Notes under the pieces: generated by a model
The model's database searches: none
What the model was told of the DNA's origin: nothing
Seen by the model: the letters and a program-made list of their open reading frames with translations, nothing else
Program-made: the position numbers and the translations under genes
Assembly: GCF_030908215.1 (NCBI RefSeq)
Contig: NZ_JAVFJK010000012.1
Span: 95,662-159,661 of the forward strand
Direction: 5' to 3'
DNA from: Sinomonas sp. ASV486
GTDB lineage: Bacteria; Actinomycetota; Actinomycetes; Actinomycetales; Micrococcaceae
Length of the DNA stretch: 64,000 nt
Shown here: positions 61,960 through 64,000 of the stretch, one piece after another
Layout of the letters: the number at the start of each line of letters is the position of its first letter
Numbering within the stretch: the stretch's first letter is position 1

Positions 61960-62022
61960 TTCCAAGGATCGGGGCCGTGCGGCGGGAACGCCGCGCGGCC
62001 CGACTGAGAAGGAGTTCTTTCC

Positions 62023-63090
62023 ATGGCAACTGCAACACTTCCCTCGACGCCGGGGCCGGCGCCCGCGCCGGCTGCCAAAGACGAGCGGGTCGGGCGTCGT
62101 GGCCCGTTCCAGAAGCTCCTGGGCCGTCCGGAGGTCGGGGCGCTGGCGGCCGCGGTCGTGCTGTTCATCTTCTTCGCGGCGGTCTCGGGGACGTTCCTGC
62201 AGCCCAACGCGCTCGCGACGGTCCTGTACGGGTCCTCCACGATCGGGATCATGGCGGTGGGGGTCTCGCTGCTGATGATCGGGGGCGAGTTCGACCTGTC
62301 CTCGGGTGTCGCGGTGATCTCCTCGGCCCTGACCGCGTCCCTGTTCTCCTGGAACTTCGGGATGAACGTGTGGGTCGGGGTCCTGCTGGCCCTGGTGGTC
62401 TCCCTGGGGATCGGGTTCGTGAACGGGTGGATCCTGGTCAAGACGAAGCTGCCCTCCTTCATCGTGACCCTGGCCACGTTCCTGATGCTCACGGGCCTGA
62501 ACCTGGCCCTGACCCGCCTGATCGGCGGGGCGGTGTCCTCGCCCTCGATCGCCCAGATGGACGGGTTCGGCGCGGCCAAGGCGGTCTTCGCGTCCTCGGT
62601 GAACATCGGCGGGGTCGAGTTCAAGATCACGATCCTGTACTGGATCGTGCTGGTGGTGGTCGCGTCCTGGGTGCTGCTGCGCACGAAGGTCGGGAACTGG
62701 ATCTTCGCCGCGGGCGGGGACGCGAACGCCGCCCGGGCGGTCGGGGTCCCGGTCACCGCGACCAAGATCGGCCTGTTCATGGGGGTGGGGCTGTGCGGGT
62801 GGCTGCTGGGCATGCACAACCTGTTCGCGTTCGACGCGGTCCAGTCCGGGGAGGGCGTGGGCAACGAGTTCCTCTACATCATCGCCGCGGTCATCGGCGG
62901 GTGCCTGCTCACCGGCGGGTACGGCTCGGCCGTGGGCGGGGCGATCGGCGCGTTCATCTTCGGCATGGCCAACAAGGGCATCGTGTACGCGCAGTGGAAC
63001 CCGGACTGGTTCAAGTTCTTCCTGGGCCTGATGCTCCTGCTGGCCACGATCGTGAACCTCATCGTCAAGAAGCGCGCAGAGCGCGCCTGA
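62023..63090 (+). CDS. CUT2-type sugar ABC transporter permease
   Basis: RbsC/FrcC-type permease of 355 residues and about nine to ten helices. It has IGGEFDLSSGVAVISSALTA, the NGWILVKTKLPSFIVTLATF segment, NWIFAAGGDANAARAVGVPV (the conserved loop contacting the ATPase) and GGCLLTGGYGSAVGGAIGA. A Pro/Ala-rich N-terminus of about 20 residues precedes the first helix. ATG 62023 has AGAAGGAG upstream. Codon use is extremely G+C-biased here. Confidence 0.94.
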   Translation: MATATLPSTPGPAPAPAAKDERVGRRGPFQKLLGRPEVGALAAAVVLFIFFAAVSGTFLQPNALATVLYGSSTIGIMAVGVSLLMIGGEFDLSSGVAVISSALTASLFSWNFGMNVWVGVLLALVVSLGIGFVNGWILVKTKLPSFIVTLATFLMLTGLNLALTRLIGGAVSSPSIAQMDGFGAAKAVFASSVNIGGVEFKITILYWIVLVVVASWVLLRTKVGNWIFAAGGDANAARAVGVPVTATKIGLFMGVGLCGWLLGMHNLFAFDAVQSGEGVGNEFLYIIAAVIGGCLLTGGYGSAVGGAIGAFIFGMANKGIVYAQWNPDWFKFFLGLMLLLATIVNLIVKKRAERA

Positions 63091-63117
63091 GAGAACGAAG
63101 CACAGGAGATGGCCACC

Positions 63118-64000
63118 ATGGCAGAGCACATCAGCAACCAGGAGATCCTGGCCAAGGCGGGGGAGACCGACCCCCTCACCGACCGGCCCGTGCACCTGCT
63201 GCGCCTGGACGGCGTGGGCAAGCACTACGGCAACGTCATCGCCCTGCGGGAGGTGACCATGGCCGTGGACAACGGCCGCGTCACCTGCGTCCTGGGCGAC
63301 AACGGGGCCGGGAAGTCGACCCTGATCAAGATCATCGCCGGCCTGCACCAGCACGACGCCGGCACCTTCACCATCATGGGCGAGGAACGCAGGCTCTCCT
63401 CCCCGAGGGAGGCCCTGGACGCGGGCATCGCCGCGGTCTACCAGGACCTCGCGGTGGTCTCCCTCATGCCGATCTGGCGCAACTTCTTCCTCGGCTCCGA
63501 GCTGACCACCGGGTTCGGCCCGTTCAAGCGCATGGACGTGAACCGGATGAAGGAGACCACCAGGACCGAGCTGGCGGCCATGGGCATCGACCTGCGCGAC
63601 GTCGAGCAGCCCATCGGCCAGCTCTCCGGCGGCGAGCGGCAGTGCGTGGCCATCGCCCGGGCCGTGTACTTCGGGGCCAAGGTCCTGATCCTGGACGAGC
63701 CCACCGCCGCCCTGGGCGTGAAGCAGTCCGGCGTGGTCCTGCGCTACATCCTCCAGGCCCGCGACCGCGGCCTCGGCGTCATCTTCATCACCCACAACCC
63801 CCACCACGCCTTCCCCGTCGGGGACCGCTTCCTGCTCCTGAAGCGCGGCCGCTCCATCGGCTACTACGACAAGAAGGACATCACCCTGGAAGAACTCACC
63901 GCCCAGATGGCCGGCGGCGCCGAACTCGCCGAACTCGCCCACGAACTCGAACAGCTCGGCGGCCACACCCAAGCCCTCCAAGAAGCCAAAGCCGAAGCCG
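63118..64000 (+). CDS. CUT2-type sugar ABC transporter ATP-binding protein (3' end missing)
   Basis: Single-domain ATPase of the FrcA type, cut by the right edge after 294 codons. Walker A is [14 protein letters not shown], signature [15 protein letters not shown], Walker [14 protein letters not shown], and the switch His in [12 protein letters not shown]. After the ABC core the chain continues as a Glu/Ala/Leu-rich helical tail ([14 protein letters not shown]). ATG 63118 follows AGGAG; ATG 63109 is in frame. The single domain contrasts with the double-domain RbsA. Confidence 0.92.
   Translation, partial: MAEHISNQEILAKAGETDPLTDRPVHLLRLDGVGKHYGNVIALREVTMAVDNGRVTCVLGDNGAGKSTLIKIIAGLHQHDAGTFTIMGEERRLSSPREALDAGIAAVYQDLAVVSLMPIWRNFFLGSELTTGFGPFKRMDVNRMKETTRTELAAMGIDLRDVEQPIGQLSGGERQCVAIARAVYFGAKVLILDEPTAALGVKQSGVVLRYILQARDRGLGVIFITHNPHHAFPVGDRFLLLKRGRSIGYYDKKDITLEELTAQMAGGAELAELAHELEQLGGHTQALQEAKAEA

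Noticed and set aside
61075..63981. A 968-codon antisense frame under the sugar transporter
   Set aside because: Same effect: it spans three well-supported ABC transporter genes and has no recognisable domain.

Overview
The window is high-GC actinobacterial DNA around the chromosomal replication origin. The order parB-parA-rsmG-jag-yidC-yidD-rnpA-rpmH // dnaA-oriC-dnaN-gnd-recF-dciA-gyrB-gyrA-DUF3566-tRNA-Ile-DLW39-tRNA-Ala is that of Micrococcaceae (Arthrobacter/Sinomonas group). A mycothiol-type maleylpyruvate isomerase and a DUF5129 protein agree with this. I cannot fix the genus from sequence alone.

Layout: (1) 1-4,955, minus strand: chromosome partitioning, 16S methylation, membrane insertion, RNase P protein and L34. 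(2) 4,956-16,976: rpmH-dnaA intergenic region, dnaA, oriC, dnaN, gnd, recF, dciA, gyrB, gyrA and a DUF3566 membrane protein, then two tRNAs with a 39-aa protein between them and a strong terminator. (3) 17.4-27.9 kb: a mix of EamA transporter, glycosyltransferase, a hendecad-repeat membrane protein, cyclophilin, rhomboid, an ArsR/AHSA1 pair, a deacetylase lipoprotein, a pirin-acetyltransferase fusion, a tandem GNAT protein and an SDR. Three intergenic gaps here carry DnaA boxes plus a shared 19-bp motif. (4) 28-35 kb: MFS exporter, ABC-2 exporter pair, GNAT, a uracil-DNA-glycosylase-like protein with an acidic low-complexity extension, and an S4 RNA-binding protein. (5) 35-39.3 kb: quinone reductase, a fumarylacetoacetase-like remnant, and a compact gentisate operon (dioxygenase, fumarylpyruvate hydrolase, maleylpyruvate isomerase). 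(6) 39.5-47.3 kb: frameshifted aldo/keto reductase, DUF5129 protein, aminotransferase with a 9-bp repeat insert, a CstR-like regulator with rhodanese-SafE-rhodanese genes, SDR and proC. (7) 47.4-51.5 kb: polar amino acid ABC transporter divergent from a GntR regulator, with TTTGATC-type sites around the regulator. (8) 51.6-60.7 kb: SRPBCC proteins, Ser/Thr kinase with coupled lipoprotein, aldehyde dehydrogenase, MFS, acetylxylan-esterase-like hydrolase and a TIM-barrel protein. (9) 60.8-64.0 kb: a CUT2 sugar ABC transporter (binding protein, permease, start of ATPase) behind a promoter flanked by two perfect TGGACCGGTCCA palindromes.

The most unusual signals are non-coding: six perfect TTATCCACA boxes in 64 kb with only one in oriC, two near-duplicate DnaA-box elements at 22.1 and 23.3 kb, a four-copy 16-bp iteron array upstream of the ArsR regulator, and the paired palindromes of the sugar transporter. 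I saw no insertion sequences, prophage genes, rRNA genes or CRISPR arrays.
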